This document shows, piece by piece, positions 29,320-36,223 of a stretch of 64,000 nt of DNA. The stretch's first letter is position 1; each line of letters begins with the position of its first letter. A program made the position numbers and the translations under genes. The DNA is from Allochromatium humboldtianum (GTDB lineage Bacteria > Pseudomonadota > Gammaproteobacteria > Chromatiales > Chromatiaceae). Location: the NCBI RefSeq assembly GCF_013385175.1, contig NZ_JABZEO010000008.1, positions 62,001 to 126,000 of the forward strand. The letters are read 5' to 3'. The notes below the pieces were generated by a model that saw only the letters and a program-made list of their open reading frames with translations, ran no database searches and was not told the origin of the DNA.

Positions 29320-30618
29320 ATGACGCCCGCCCATGCGCTCGTGTTGAGCTTGGCCAAACGCTGGCTGAGCGATGTGCTGCCACCCTCCGTCAAGCAGGAG
29401 CTGGACGCGGACTTCTCCATTGCCGAGGACGTTCTGGCCAACCATCCCGCTGCCTCGGCCTGGCTGGAGAACACCCGGCTCCAGCAACACTGGGACGAGA
29501 TCCTCGAAGAGCCGCCCGCCGATCCCGCCCAGGCCGATGCGTTGCGCCAAGCCCTGTTCGAAGACCGTCAGATCGAGGTCGATTACCGCAAGCAGGGCAC
29601 GACCCAGCGGGCGCGGCTGCATCCCTTCGGCTGGACCCAACGCAATGGCGTGCACTATCTGGCCTGCACCTTCTGGAACTTTGGCAATCCGCGCTGGCTG
29701 GCCGTGCATCGGGTGCAGTCCGTGACGCCCCTTGATGCACCCGCACGCCCGCCGCTCACCCCGGAACAGCGGGCGGCGTTTCTCGACCGCTCACCGGTTC
29801 CGGCGACCGCCGCGCACGGCGCCGTGATCGCGCTGGACGTCGAGTTCCAGTCCGCGCTCTATGACGCCATTCGTGAGCGCCCGCCGCGCGGTACTCAGAA
29901 GATCGATCCGCCCGCCGACGGCTGGTTTCGTCTGCGGGCCGAGGTGCCGGATACGCTCGGGCTACGCTGGTGGCTGCTCGGGTTCAACGCCCAGGTGCGG
30001 ATCCTGCAACCGGAGTCGCTCCAACGCGAATTACAGGGGCTGCTGTTCGACCGGCTGACCGGGCTGGTCAACCGTCACGAAGGCGAGCGCGTCCTGCAGC
30101 GGCGTCTGGCTGAGACCCAACGCACCCATCAGCCGCTGTCGCTGGTGCTGCTGGATCTCGATCACTTCAAACAGGTCAACGACGGCTTCGGGCACGACTT
30201 CGGTGATCGGGCGCTGCAGCATGTCGCGCAATGCCTGAGCCGGACCTGTCGCGCGATGGATCTGGCGGTGCGCTATGGCGGCGAGGAGTTCCTGATTCTG
30301 CTCCCCAACACCACGGGGGCAGACGCGGTCGTGATCGCCGAGCGCCTGCGCGGCACACTGGAACAAACGCCCCTGACGCTGACGCCGGAGGCTATCGAGC
30401 ACCACGCCCGTCTCGGACCGGACCGGCTGAGCGAGATGCGCCTGAAACGGGAAGGCGACGCCCTGTACCTGACCGCCAGTCTGGGCGTGGCGAGCGAGAC
30501 GGGGCAATCGGATGAGTCGCTCGATGACCTGGCCAAACAGCTGCTCGATCGCGTCGACCAGGCCCTGTATCGGGCCAAGCATGAAGGGCGCAATCGCGTC
30601 TGCGCCGATCCGGCTTGA
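29320..30618 (+). CDS. WYL-domain/diguanylate cyclase fusion
   Basis: A 432-residue protein. The first 235 residues are a WYL-type ligand-sensing module (LALFEDRQIEVDYRKQG-like start, LHPFGWTQRNGVHYLACTF, WLAVHRVQSV, then a WCX-like region ending LLGFNAQVRILQPESL) without the usual N-terminal winged helix. The second half is a GGDEF domain: DRLTGLVNR, LLDLDHFKQVND and GGEEF near residue 320. A canonical RAMD inhibitory site lies five residues before GGEEF, and there is an insertion of about 30 residues before the final LTASLGVA. It looks like a repressor sensor re-used to switch c-di-GMP synthesis. The start follows AGGACAGGAACC. Confidence 0.85.
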   Translation: MTPAHALVLSLAKRWLSDVLPPSVKQELDADFSIAEDVLANHPAASAWLENTRLQQHWDEILEEPPADPAQADALRQALFEDRQIEVDYRKQGTTQRARLHPFGWTQRNGVHYLACTFWNFGNPRWLAVHRVQSVTPLDAPARPPLTPEQRAAFLDRSPVPATAAHGAVIALDVEFQSALYDAIRERPPRGTQKIDPPADGWFRLRAEVPDTLGLRWWLLGFNAQVRILQPESLQRELQGLLFDRLTGLVNRHEGERVLQRRLAETQRTHQPLSLVLLDLDHFKQVNDGFGHDFGDRALQHVAQCLSRTCRAMDLAVRYGGEEFLILLPNTTGADAVVIAERLRGTLEQTPLTLTPEAIEHHARLGPDRLSEMRLKREGDALYLTASLGVASETGQSDESLDDLAKQLLDRVDQALYRAKHEGRNRVCADPA

Positions 30619-30704
30619 GCGCCCGTCGGCGCTCCTCCGCGTCCCCTTCCCCACGTTTGAGCCGCTCAGTGCGGCGCGAATGGTTGGCGCTGAAAGGTCG
30701 TATG

Positions 30705-30743
30705 CGACAGGGTCTGACGTTGGGGTGTGCTTTACTGGTGGCT
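30705..30743 (+). promoter_or_regulatory. Island box copy 2 (candidate WYL operator/promoter)
   Basis: CGACAGGGTCTGACGT followed at the same spacing by TGTGCTTTACT and GGCT, as in the copies at 23051 and 35968. The extended -10-like TGCTTTACT (30728-30736) would start transcription near 30743, about 27 nt before the ATG at 30770 and upstream of its GAGGA site. This is the best-placed copy for promoter function. Confidence 0.7.
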
Positions 30744-30769
30744 GATGCTCAACCCACTGAGGATGGACC

Positions 30770-31639
30770 ATGTCAGACTCCAATCCGCGCGATCTCATCC
30801 GGCAGGACATCGACGACAGTCGCCGCGATGGTCTCAGTCTCGCTACCGCAATCGTGATCCGGGCGGAAGACTCCTGGATCGGGGTCGGGATGGAGTACGA
30901 GGCGATCCGGGCGCGGCATGGCCGGATGCATGAAGACTGGACGCCGACGTCGCAGCGGCTGTTGTCCAGGGACGAGAACGGACGGTCTTACGATCAGGTG
31001 AACATCGTGCTGAGCGACGGGCGGGAGTTGTCGTATTTCTTTGATATCACGGATTTTTATGGTCGAGAGGTGTCGATGACTGACGACATCAGGGCGATCC
31101 TGGAGGATGAGGGCGCTGAGCCGGGCAGTCGGAGCCTGGGTAATGAAGAGGCGTGCTTTGAGACAGCGGTGGTCATCCGGGCCGATACGATCTGGAGCAG
31201 TCTGTGTGAGGAGTACGAGTATCTGAGTCGCCTGCATCCGCTCAAGCATCGTCAACACTGGAAAGACTGGACGGTGCGGGTAGAGGCCTGCCTGTGCAGA
31301 AACGGTCGGTATTACGACCGGATCGCGGTTGTCTCGGCGTCTGGAGCGTCGCAAACCTATTGCTTCGATATGACCAACGGCTACGAAGACGGTCTGCACA
31401 CGGTTGACGTCAAGCAAGGGCTGATGGAAACGATCCGGAATCCATCGTCCTATTTCCGGGTCAAGCTCGACATGGCCGCGACGGCGCGTTTGATGCGCTA
31501 CCCCGAGGCTGAGGTCATGTGGGCCGAGGTCGTGGCGCTGGCGCATCAGTATTTCGAGCGCAAGAAGGCCCGAGCGGTGTTGGCGGAGGCGCTGGTGCGG
31601 GAGCGGGCGTTTTTGCGCGAGTGGAACGATTCCGATTAG
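30770..31639 (+). CDS. Duplicated-domain protein of unknown function
   Basis: A 289-residue soluble protein that I do not recognise. It contains two copies of a domain of about 75 residues: ATAIVIRAEDSWIGVGMEYE ... FFDITDFYG (about 25-98) and ETAVVIRADTIWSSLCEEYE ... CFDMTNGYE (about 130-205). Shared positions include VIRA, W, EYE, DW, the Y-D pair before V-hydrophobic, and FD-T. A helical Arg/Glu-rich tail (FERKKARAVLAEALVRERAF) follows. There is no signal peptide. Transcription probably starts from the island box at 30705. A decayed third copy of the domain lies downstream at 32240. Function unassigned. Confidence 0.75.
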   Translation: MSDSNPRDLIRQDIDDSRRDGLSLATAIVIRAEDSWIGVGMEYEAIRARHGRMHEDWTPTSQRLLSRDENGRSYDQVNIVLSDGRELSYFFDITDFYGREVSMTDDIRAILEDEGAEPGSRSLGNEEACFETAVVIRADTIWSSLCEEYEYLSRLHPLKHRQHWKDWTVRVEACLCRNGRYYDRIAVVSASGASQTYCFDMTNGYEDGLHTVDVKQGLMETIRNPSSYFRVKLDMAATARLMRYPEAEVMWAEVVALAHQYFERKKARAVLAEALVRERAFLREWNDSD

Positions 31640-31763
31640 GACGTGAGCCGTTTTTCGGCGGACGAGTCCGGGTCGACGGCGCGGGAGAGGTCGTCGTTCT
31701 CGGTCCCGCGGCGGTTCGTGAGGTGAGCGGCGTTTTCTGCGATGTCCATGTACCAAAACGGCC

Positions 31764-32213
31764 ATGAAACCAGCGACAAACAGTTCAGGGAGCAGCGTCA
31801 ACCAGGGTCAAGCAGGCCTCTTTTGGTTTTACAAACATCGGCTCATGGCCAGTCCGATTCCGCTGGATCAGGCGGAAGCGCGTGGCGCCAAGCGTGATAG
31901 TCCCGAGGCGCATATCGCTGTCTGGCCGAGCATGGTGGCACGGTACAAGGCCGAGTGGCCGATCCTGAGCATCCTGGAATACGACGAGGTGCCGCGCGGG
32001 CGGGTGATCTTCGACACGGCGACGCAGACGTTCATCGTCTACATGGATGCGACTCTGTTCGCCGAGCCACGCCTGAGCCTAAACGTAGTTCGGGAGGCGC
32101 TCAGCGCGGCGTTTCAACTGCATGGACAGCGCGTCTGTTTTGCGACCGATCCGCATTATTGCGTCGATTTCTGGGAGGAGTATGATCAAGCCGTTTTTCC
32201 ACACGGGCGATGA
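31764..32213 (+). CDS. Hypothetical protein (GLFWFYKHRL family)
   Basis: A 149-residue frame. The recognisable body begins GLFWFYKHRLMASPIPLDQA and continues with AHIAVWPSM, SILEYDEVPRGRVIFD and FIVYMDATLF, a compact alpha/beta pattern. I have the impression of a widespread small uncharacterised family with FWFYK, an H..W and a YDE-PRGRV motif, but cannot name it. The first 17 residues may not be translated. It shares the strand and probably the transcript of the duplicated-domain gene, 124 bp upstream; that gap shows nothing identifiable. Confidence 0.6.
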   Translation: MKPATNSSGSSVNQGQAGLFWFYKHRLMASPIPLDQAEARGAKRDSPEAHIAVWPSMVARYKAEWPILSILEYDEVPRGRVIFDTATQTFIVYMDATLFAEPRLSLNVVREALSAAFQLHGQRVCFATDPHYCVDFWEEYDQAVFPHGR

Positions 32214-32239
32214 AGTCGCGCGCGGATGTTCGGTGCCAG

Positions 32240-32296
32240 AATGAAGATCCGCGCCTTGAAAAGGCAATGATCATCCAGGCCGATATGGTGTCATCA
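32240..32296 (+). pseudogene. Remnant of a third copy of the duplicated domain
   Basis: Translated in one frame, this stretch reads NEDPRLEKAMIIQADMVSS. It aligns without gaps to NEEACFETAVVIRADTIWSS-type sequence at the start of the second domain in the gene at 30770, with about half the residues identical. It has no start of its own, and the match ends where the AT-rich cassette begins, so it looks truncated by that insertion. The remaining sequence to 32476 shows nothing else I can identify. Confidence 0.45.
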
Positions 32297-32476
32297 AAAA
32301 GTGACGCATGTCGCGTTTCGTTTCAACCACTATTCCCTTAAGTCATATTGTTGCTACACTTCTGACGCAGTGTGCGGCATCGACTTGGCCGTGACGTGTC
32401 TGCGGCCTTGCTGACTTCAGTCTGTTGCGGCAGATATGAACTTGTAAGCCAACATCTTTTGAGATTAGGAGGAACC

Positions 32477-33244
32477 GTGTTCAGCAAAAAATTTTTGTTT
32501 TTTATTGCATTTTTACTAGTAGCGCCACAGGCTAATGCTTTTTGGGGGTTCGCAACAAAATCAATAGCTGCAATTGCAAAAAATACAAAAGTGCTGGATG
32601 AAAGTGAAATTATCAGGCTTTCAGCGCTTTCAGATGAAATACAGGGGACCGCTAAAGTTGGGAAAGAGTTAGGCAAATTGAATTTGCCTGACGAAGTTCT
32701 TGAAGATACATTTTTAAGAATTGCTATTCATCAGAACAAAATCAGCAGGGAAGCAGCGGAAGAGATGTTCCCAAGATTAAGTGGCGTGCCAGGGTTTCGC
32801 TCAACCTTAAGAAAGATAATAGGCAATAGTGATGCAGGGACGGCCGGGCATTTAAACGAGATTCAAATCGCGGATTCTGCTTTAACCAATGGATTCAAGG
32901 CTTTAGGAATAGGAGAGAAATTTATTGACGGATTAAAAAAAGGGCCTACAGATATTGATGTATTGCTTGGAAAAGAAGGCAAGATATTCGCTATTGAGGC
33001 AAAAAACTATGCTGCAACAACAAAAATACCAATGGATAAATTTAGAGCCGATTTAGACAGCTTGGTTATGTACAAAAAAACGGATAAAAATATTATCCCA
33101 ATATTTACCATAACCAATAAACCAAACGATCTAGGTTATTTGAGAATGTTACAGCACGAGGCTGATAAGCGAGGGGTTCAGATTTTATTTGGCTCGCCTC
33201 AAGAACAAGTTGAACAAATTAGAATGCTTGGGGAAATATTATGA
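32477..33244 (+). CDS. Exported PD-(D/E)XK nuclease-like protein (AT-rich cassette, gene 1)
   Basis: A 255-residue protein with a GTG start directly after a perfect AGGAGGAACC ribosome-binding site. The first 23 residues (VFSKKFLFFIAFLLVAPQAN, then AFWG) form a Sec signal peptide with an Ala-x-Ala-like cleavage site. The C-terminal half contains GPTDIDVLLGKEGKIFAIEAK (about residues 155-177), a D-x-D...E-x-K arrangement of the restriction-endonuclease-like fold. The middle is helical and charged. It overlaps the next gene by 4 bp. Base composition is strikingly AT-rich against the rest of the window, pointing to recent transfer. It could be an exported DNase effector or a periplasmic defence nuclease; both are inference. 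Confidence 0.75.
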   Translation: MFSKKFLFFIAFLLVAPQANAFWGFATKSIAAIAKNTKVLDESEIIRLSALSDEIQGTAKVGKELGKLNLPDEVLEDTFLRIAIHQNKISREAAEEMFPRLSGVPGFRSTLRKIIGNSDAGTAGHLNEIQIADSALTNGFKALGIGEKFIDGLKKGPTDIDVLLGKEGKIFAIEAKNYAATTKIPMDKFRADLDSLVMYKKTDKNIIPIFTITNKPNDLGYLRMLQHEADKRGVQILFGSPQEQVEQIRMLGEIL

Positions 33245-34563
33245 GATCATCTATTTTCTTAGTAATTTTGATATACGCTCTTCCAGATATAGCAAGCGCT
33301 GCAACCGAATATGCTACTTTCGGAGCTTTTTATAAGGAGTCTTCTGCGATAGGTTGGGTTTTAGCTGCTGTAGTAGCATTGTTTATCGGCGCTATAATAT
33401 TTTTTACAGGTGGCACGGCAAGCCCCATTGTTCTGAGTATTGGATCATGGATTGGCGGAATGATGGGGCTATCGGGCATTGCTGCTACTAACGCAGGTCT
33501 CGCTTTACTTGGCGGTGGCTCAATCGCATCTGGTGGTTTTGGCATTATTGGTGGGACAGCATTGTTGACTGCTGCCTTATCTTTTGGAACCGATGTTGTA
33601 ATTGACTACACTATAGGAAAAGCCGTTAGTGAGTATAAATACAGCAATCTTGTTGAAAACAGTAAAAACATGCCTACCCTTCCATTGCCTATGAATGATT
33701 CTGGGCCAAAGGCATATAAAAATGCGATTAAAATATTAGATAAATCAAACGAAGAATCGCCAATATTTTCTAGTGAAAATCAAGATTTGATAAAAAAATC
33801 TATAGCAATGCTTGAAGAAAGCGCTAGAGATTCACCAGACACAGATGATCTATCAAAAAATCTTTCCCTTTTATCTTTGCTTTATTTTGTTTCAAATGAC
33901 TATATTGAAGCAAAAAAATATTCAAATTTGGCAATAGATTCCGCCAGAAAATCCAACATCAGGAGGACTCTTCCGGCATTTGTTTATGCAACAAGCACGT
34001 TGTACGAAAACGAATTTGATTTTAGCGCGACAACAAATAATTACTTCAGGTACTCAGTCCTTGCTGAACCGGATAACCCATTAGTTCCGCTGCTTTTTTC
34101 TATATATTTAGATAGATTACTGCTTAGGTTCAATGACGGGTACTTAGATGAAAAATCTTTAAATGAGATTTTCGAAATAATGAAATCGCCCGCACTTGAG
34201 GATGTAAGGGTGCTAAATTATACCGCATTGATTTCGAGGTACTTTATTCGCTTAAAGCTAGAGCAGCAAAAAATAACATCTTTAGCGTCTACAGCCAATG
34301 AAACGATAAAAAACAATCCAAAAACATTGGCAGTCGTGATTGATTCACTAAATCGATACACCATCCTTGCACAAGATTCAAGCAGCATTATGAGTCATTT
34401 TCTGGCATTGGATTTAGGCGAAGAAGATAGACTAAAGGCGTCCGAATTCCATAATTTGATAGTAAATTATATTCAAGACAAGGAAAGGCTTGCGTCGCTT
34501 GTTGATAATTTAAAAAATCATCAGGAAAATCTGCTAAAAAACAAACATTGGTGGTCAAGATAA
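33241..34563 (+). CDS. Exported membrane protein with Gly-rich hairpin and helical repeats (AT-rich cassette, gene 2)
   Basis: A 440-residue protein with a signal peptide (MRSSIFLVILIYALPDIASA). Next comes a very hydrophobic, Gly-rich stretch (about residues 37-125: WVLAAVVALFIGAIIFF, GGMMGLSG, GLALLGGGSIASGGFGIIGG, TALLTAALSFG) that could form two or three membrane helices. A helical C-terminal region resembling TPR-type repeats follows (SLLSLLYFVSNDYIEAKKYSNLAI). Composition is as AT-rich as its partner, and the ATGA overlap couples the two genes. The Gly-rich segment resembles pore or inner-membrane anchor modules of toxin-delivery proteins, but I cannot name the family. Confidence 0.7.
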   Translation: MRSSIFLVILIYALPDIASAATEYATFGAFYKESSAIGWVLAAVVALFIGAIIFFTGGTASPIVLSIGSWIGGMMGLSGIAATNAGLALLGGGSIASGGFGIIGGTALLTAALSFGTDVVIDYTIGKAVSEYKYSNLVENSKNMPTLPLPMNDSGPKAYKNAIKILDKSNEESPIFSSENQDLIKKSIAMLEESARDSPDTDDLSKNLSLLSLLYFVSNDYIEAKKYSNLAIDSARKSNIRRTLPAFVYATSTLYENEFDFSATTNNYFRYSVLAEPDNPLVPLLFSIYLDRLLLRFNDGYLDEKSLNEIFEIMKSPALEDVRVLNYTALISRYFIRLKLEQQKITSLASTANETIKNNPKTLAVVIDSLNRYTILAQDSSSIMSHFLALDLGEEDRLKASEFHNLIVNYIQDKERLASLVDNLKNHQENLLKNKHWWSR

Positions 34564-34615
34564 ATCTGTGCATAATTCTGCGCTTGTCGTAGCGATCTGG
34601 ACAGCGGCTTCTCTA

Positions 34616-34662
34616 GCTCCTACGCTTCGGCGTGGGAGCAAAGCCCCGACGCTCCAGCGTCG
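34616..34662. repeat. REP-like double hairpin at the right edge of the AT-rich cassette
   Basis: GCTCCTACGC (34616-34625) pairs with GCGTGGGAGC (34630-34639) across a TTCG loop (one G-U pair). It is followed 7 bp later by CGACGC/GCGTCG (34647-34662) across TCCA. The GCGTGGGAGC / GACGCTCCAGCGTC wording is typical of dispersed REP-type palindromes in gammaproteobacteria. It marks the return to high GC, between the cassette and the antitoxin gene at 34698. Confidence 0.6.
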
Positions 34663-34697
34663 CGGCGTCAATACGCACCGCCAGCGCGAGGCTAATC

Positions 34698-34958
34698 ATG
34701 CAATCCATCGAATTCGAGACCCGGTTGCAAGACGGCGTGATTCATCTGCCCGCCCTTTATCGGAATTGGCGGGATAATCGCCCCGTCAAGGTCATTCTTC
34801 TCGCCGCCGATCATGAATCACAGACAACGCCGCTCGATGCGACTCAACGGCTTTGCGCCATTCTGGAGATCGGCCGGCTCTGCGCCGCTGCGCCGGAGCT
34901 TGATCCGCGCAGCACGGATGAAATCATTGGCTATGACGCCAATGGCCTGCCGACCTGA
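34698..34958 (+). CDS. Antitoxin of VapBC-type locus
   Basis: An 86-residue protein starting MQSIEFETRLQDGVIHLPAL, with an AbrB/MazE-like or Phd-like short beta N-terminus and an acidic C-terminal tail ending STDEIIGYDANGLPT. It lies 11 bp before a PIN-domain toxin, the standard antitoxin-toxin order. A close paralogue is encoded at 39720, also in front of a PIN gene, now deleted. Its role is to neutralise the RNase and autoregulate. The DNA-binding subclass is not certain. Confidence 0.8.
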   Translation: MQSIEFETRLQDGVIHLPALYRNWRDNRPVKVILLAADHESQTTPLDATQRLCAILEIGRLCAAAPELDPRSTDEIIGYDANGLPT

Positions 34959-34969
34959 AAGTTGCTTGC

Positions 34970-35371
34970 ATGGTCATCGATACATCAGCGCTGATCTGCA
35001 TCCTGCTCGACGAGCCGGAAGCCGAACGCTATGCAGGTTGTTTGGCGGAGACGGATGCGCCGTTTGTCATGTCGGCGGCAACCTGGCTGGAAACCATGCT
35101 TGTCATGAGCGGGCGGCGGGGTGAGGTGGGCGTGCAAAGTCTCGACGCATTGCTCAAACTCGCATCGATCGAAATTGTCCCCGTGGATGCCGCGCTAGCG
35201 GGCATCGCCTATCAGGCTTGGCTGCAATACGGTAAGGGTCGGCATCCCGCCGGTTTGAATTTTGGCGACTGTTTTTCTTATGCCCTGGCTAAGCAACGTC
35301 AGGAATCTCTGCTGTTTAAGGGCGAGGACTTTTCCAAGACTGATATCAGCAGAGTGCCGTCGATTCCGTAG
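34970..35371 (+). CDS. vapC: VapC-type PIN-domain ribonuclease toxin
   Basis: A 133-residue PIN-domain toxin. The acidic catalytic residues are visible in MVIDTSAL (Asp4), in the Glu of AATWLETMLV (about residue 40), and in FGDCFSYALAK (about Asp98). Length and order match VapC, which cleaves tRNA or rRNA at specific sites. It is encoded directly behind its antitoxin. The C-terminus LFKGEDFSKTDISRVPSIP is the part retained in the deleted paralogue at 39992, so this copy serves as the intact reference. Confidence 0.9.
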   Translation: MVIDTSALICILLDEPEAERYAGCLAETDAPFVMSAATWLETMLVMSGRRGEVGVQSLDALLKLASIEIVPVDAALAGIAYQAWLQYGKGRHPAGLNFGDCFSYALAKQRQESLLFKGEDFSKTDISRVPSIP

Positions 35372-35383
35372 AGCGGCATCCCC

Positions 35384-35546
35384 ACCTTCCGTGACGCCCT
35401 GACGGGCCTCTGGTCGCAGTTCGAGGCCGAACGGCTGGCCACTGGATCGCCTGGCCGCCGTCAATCTTCGTGACACAGCGGCGCAGATCCTGCCTGAGCT
35501 GGTCGCGCGGGCTTTCCAAAAACACGCAAGCGCCCACCTCTCCTAA
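35384..35546 (+). other. Possible decayed coding sequence between vapC and the DUF1778 gene
   Basis: Two open stretches in different frames read RDALTGLWSQFEAERLA and then LDRLAAVNLRDTAAQILPEL, ending VARAFQKHASAHLS before a stop at 35544-35546. The sequence looks protein-like across a frameshift but has no start. I do not recognise it. It may be the 3' relic of a lost accessory gene. The rest of the 236-bp gap shows only the short remnant described at 35555. Confidence 0.3.
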
Positions 35547-35554
35547 TGCCCACT

Positions 35555-35611
35555 TCAAAGCCGCTTGGCCATCTCACTGAGCGGAACGATCCGAATCCCG
35601 GCGGCAGTCAC
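35555..35611 (-). pseudogene. Possible remnant of the GNAT toxin partner of the DUF1778 antitoxin
   Basis: An 18-codon GTG frame overlaps the antitoxin stop as GTGA and reads VTAAGIRIVPLSEMAKRL. This is where a TacT-type acetyltransferase toxin would start. The first residues resemble the N-terminus of such toxins and the last a hydrophobic C-terminus, which would fit an internal deletion. The frame is very short, so this is suggestive only. Confidence 0.3.
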
Positions 35612-35895
35612 GGGCGCGGCTCGGTCAAGCGACGATAGCGCTCGATGGCGCGCTCCATGGAAGGCGTCAGCGGCTCGGGATCGAGCACGGATTCGGCAAA
35701 GCGGCGCTGATCTTCCACCGACAGGCGAATCAGGCCGACTTCCTCAATGGTCCGATAGGCCATCTCTTGCGCCGCCGCCACAACGAAGTCACTGACACTG
35801 CGTCCCTGGAGTTCGGCGGCACGCTTGAGCACGGCCAGCACTTCGGGGGTCATCCGAGCCTCGAAGCGGGCGGTGCGGATCGACTCTCTGGGCAT
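35608..35895 (-). CDS. DUF1778 (TacA-type) ribbon-helix-helix antitoxin
   Basis: A 95-residue antitoxin. The N-terminal RHH segment RTARFEARMTPEVLAVLKRAAELQGRSVSDFVVAAA is typical of DUF1778 proteins, which pair with GNAT acetyltransferase toxins that block aminoacyl-tRNAs. The C-terminal toxin-binding tail (LSVEDQRRFAESVLDPEPLT) is intact. No full-length GNAT gene follows, so the antitoxin is orphaned. A palindromic operator candidate lies upstream at 35921. GAGGA precedes the start. Confidence 0.88.
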   Translation of the reverse strand: MPRESIRTARFEARMTPEVLAVLKRAAELQGRSVSDFVVAAAQEMAYRTIEEVGLIRLSVEDQRRFAESVLDPEPLTPSMERAIERYRRLTEPRP

Positions 35896-35920
35896 CTCGA
35901 TATCCTCGTGTTGTTCTCAC

Positions 35921-35950
35921 TGAAAGTACGTAATCGAGCCGTACCTTTCA
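35921..35950. promoter_or_regulatory. Operator-like palindrome upstream of the DUF1778 antitoxin
   Basis: TGAAAGTACG (35921-35930) and CGTACCTTTCA (35940-35950) form an inverted repeat with one extra base in the second arm, 26 bp upstream of the antitoxin start. RHH antitoxins normally bind such repeats to repress their own operon. The assignment is inferred from position. Confidence 0.5.
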
Positions 35951-35967
35951 AGCGAATTGCTCCTTTA

Positions 35968-36006
35968 CGACAAGGTCTGACGTCGGACTGTGATGTACTG
36001 AAGGCT
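35968..36006 (+). promoter_or_regulatory. Island box copy 3 (candidate WYL operator/promoter)
   Basis: CGACAAGGTCTGACGT, then TGTGATGTACT and GGCT at exactly the spacing of copies 1 and 2. It is oriented toward the SH3-like/AAA+ pair, with the -10-like TGATGTACT ending at 35999. That would leave a leader of about 215 nt before the first gene. Confidence 0.65.
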
Positions 36007-36223
36007 CGCGACCCCGAACCGATTCAGCCGACCGCGTTGCCCGAAAACCGGACAAATAGGGTTCCGTCACTGAACGCGGCTCGCTCGCCGGCGGCCGTGC
36101 TCGCGCTCCACCCGCTCCAGGCTCTTTGACAATACGGATCCATACTGCGCGCCCGCCCCACGGACAGGCCGGACGCGCCACGGTGTTTTCCATCTCCAAA
36201 CGTACAACCCGGAGGTCTCCGCG
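36007..36223 (+). other. Long leader before the SH3-like/AAA+ operon
   Basis: 217 bp of GC-rich sequence without a convincing open frame. A TTGACA at 36126-36131 has no matching -10 at normal spacing. The segment ends in CCCGGAGGTCTCCGCG, which supplies the ribosome-binding site of the gene at 36224. I see no other structure. Confidence 0.3.

Noticed and set aside
23051-36006. The three 39-nt boxes as terminal repeats of an insertion sequence or composite transposon
   Set aside because: They are all in the same orientation, have no transposase between or beside them, and each sits just upstream of a gene with a -10-like element, which fits regulatory sites better.
36126-36145. TTGACA at 36126 as a second promoter for the AAA+ operon
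   Set aside because: No -10 hexamer occurs at 16-18 bp spacing; CATACT follows after only about 11 bp.
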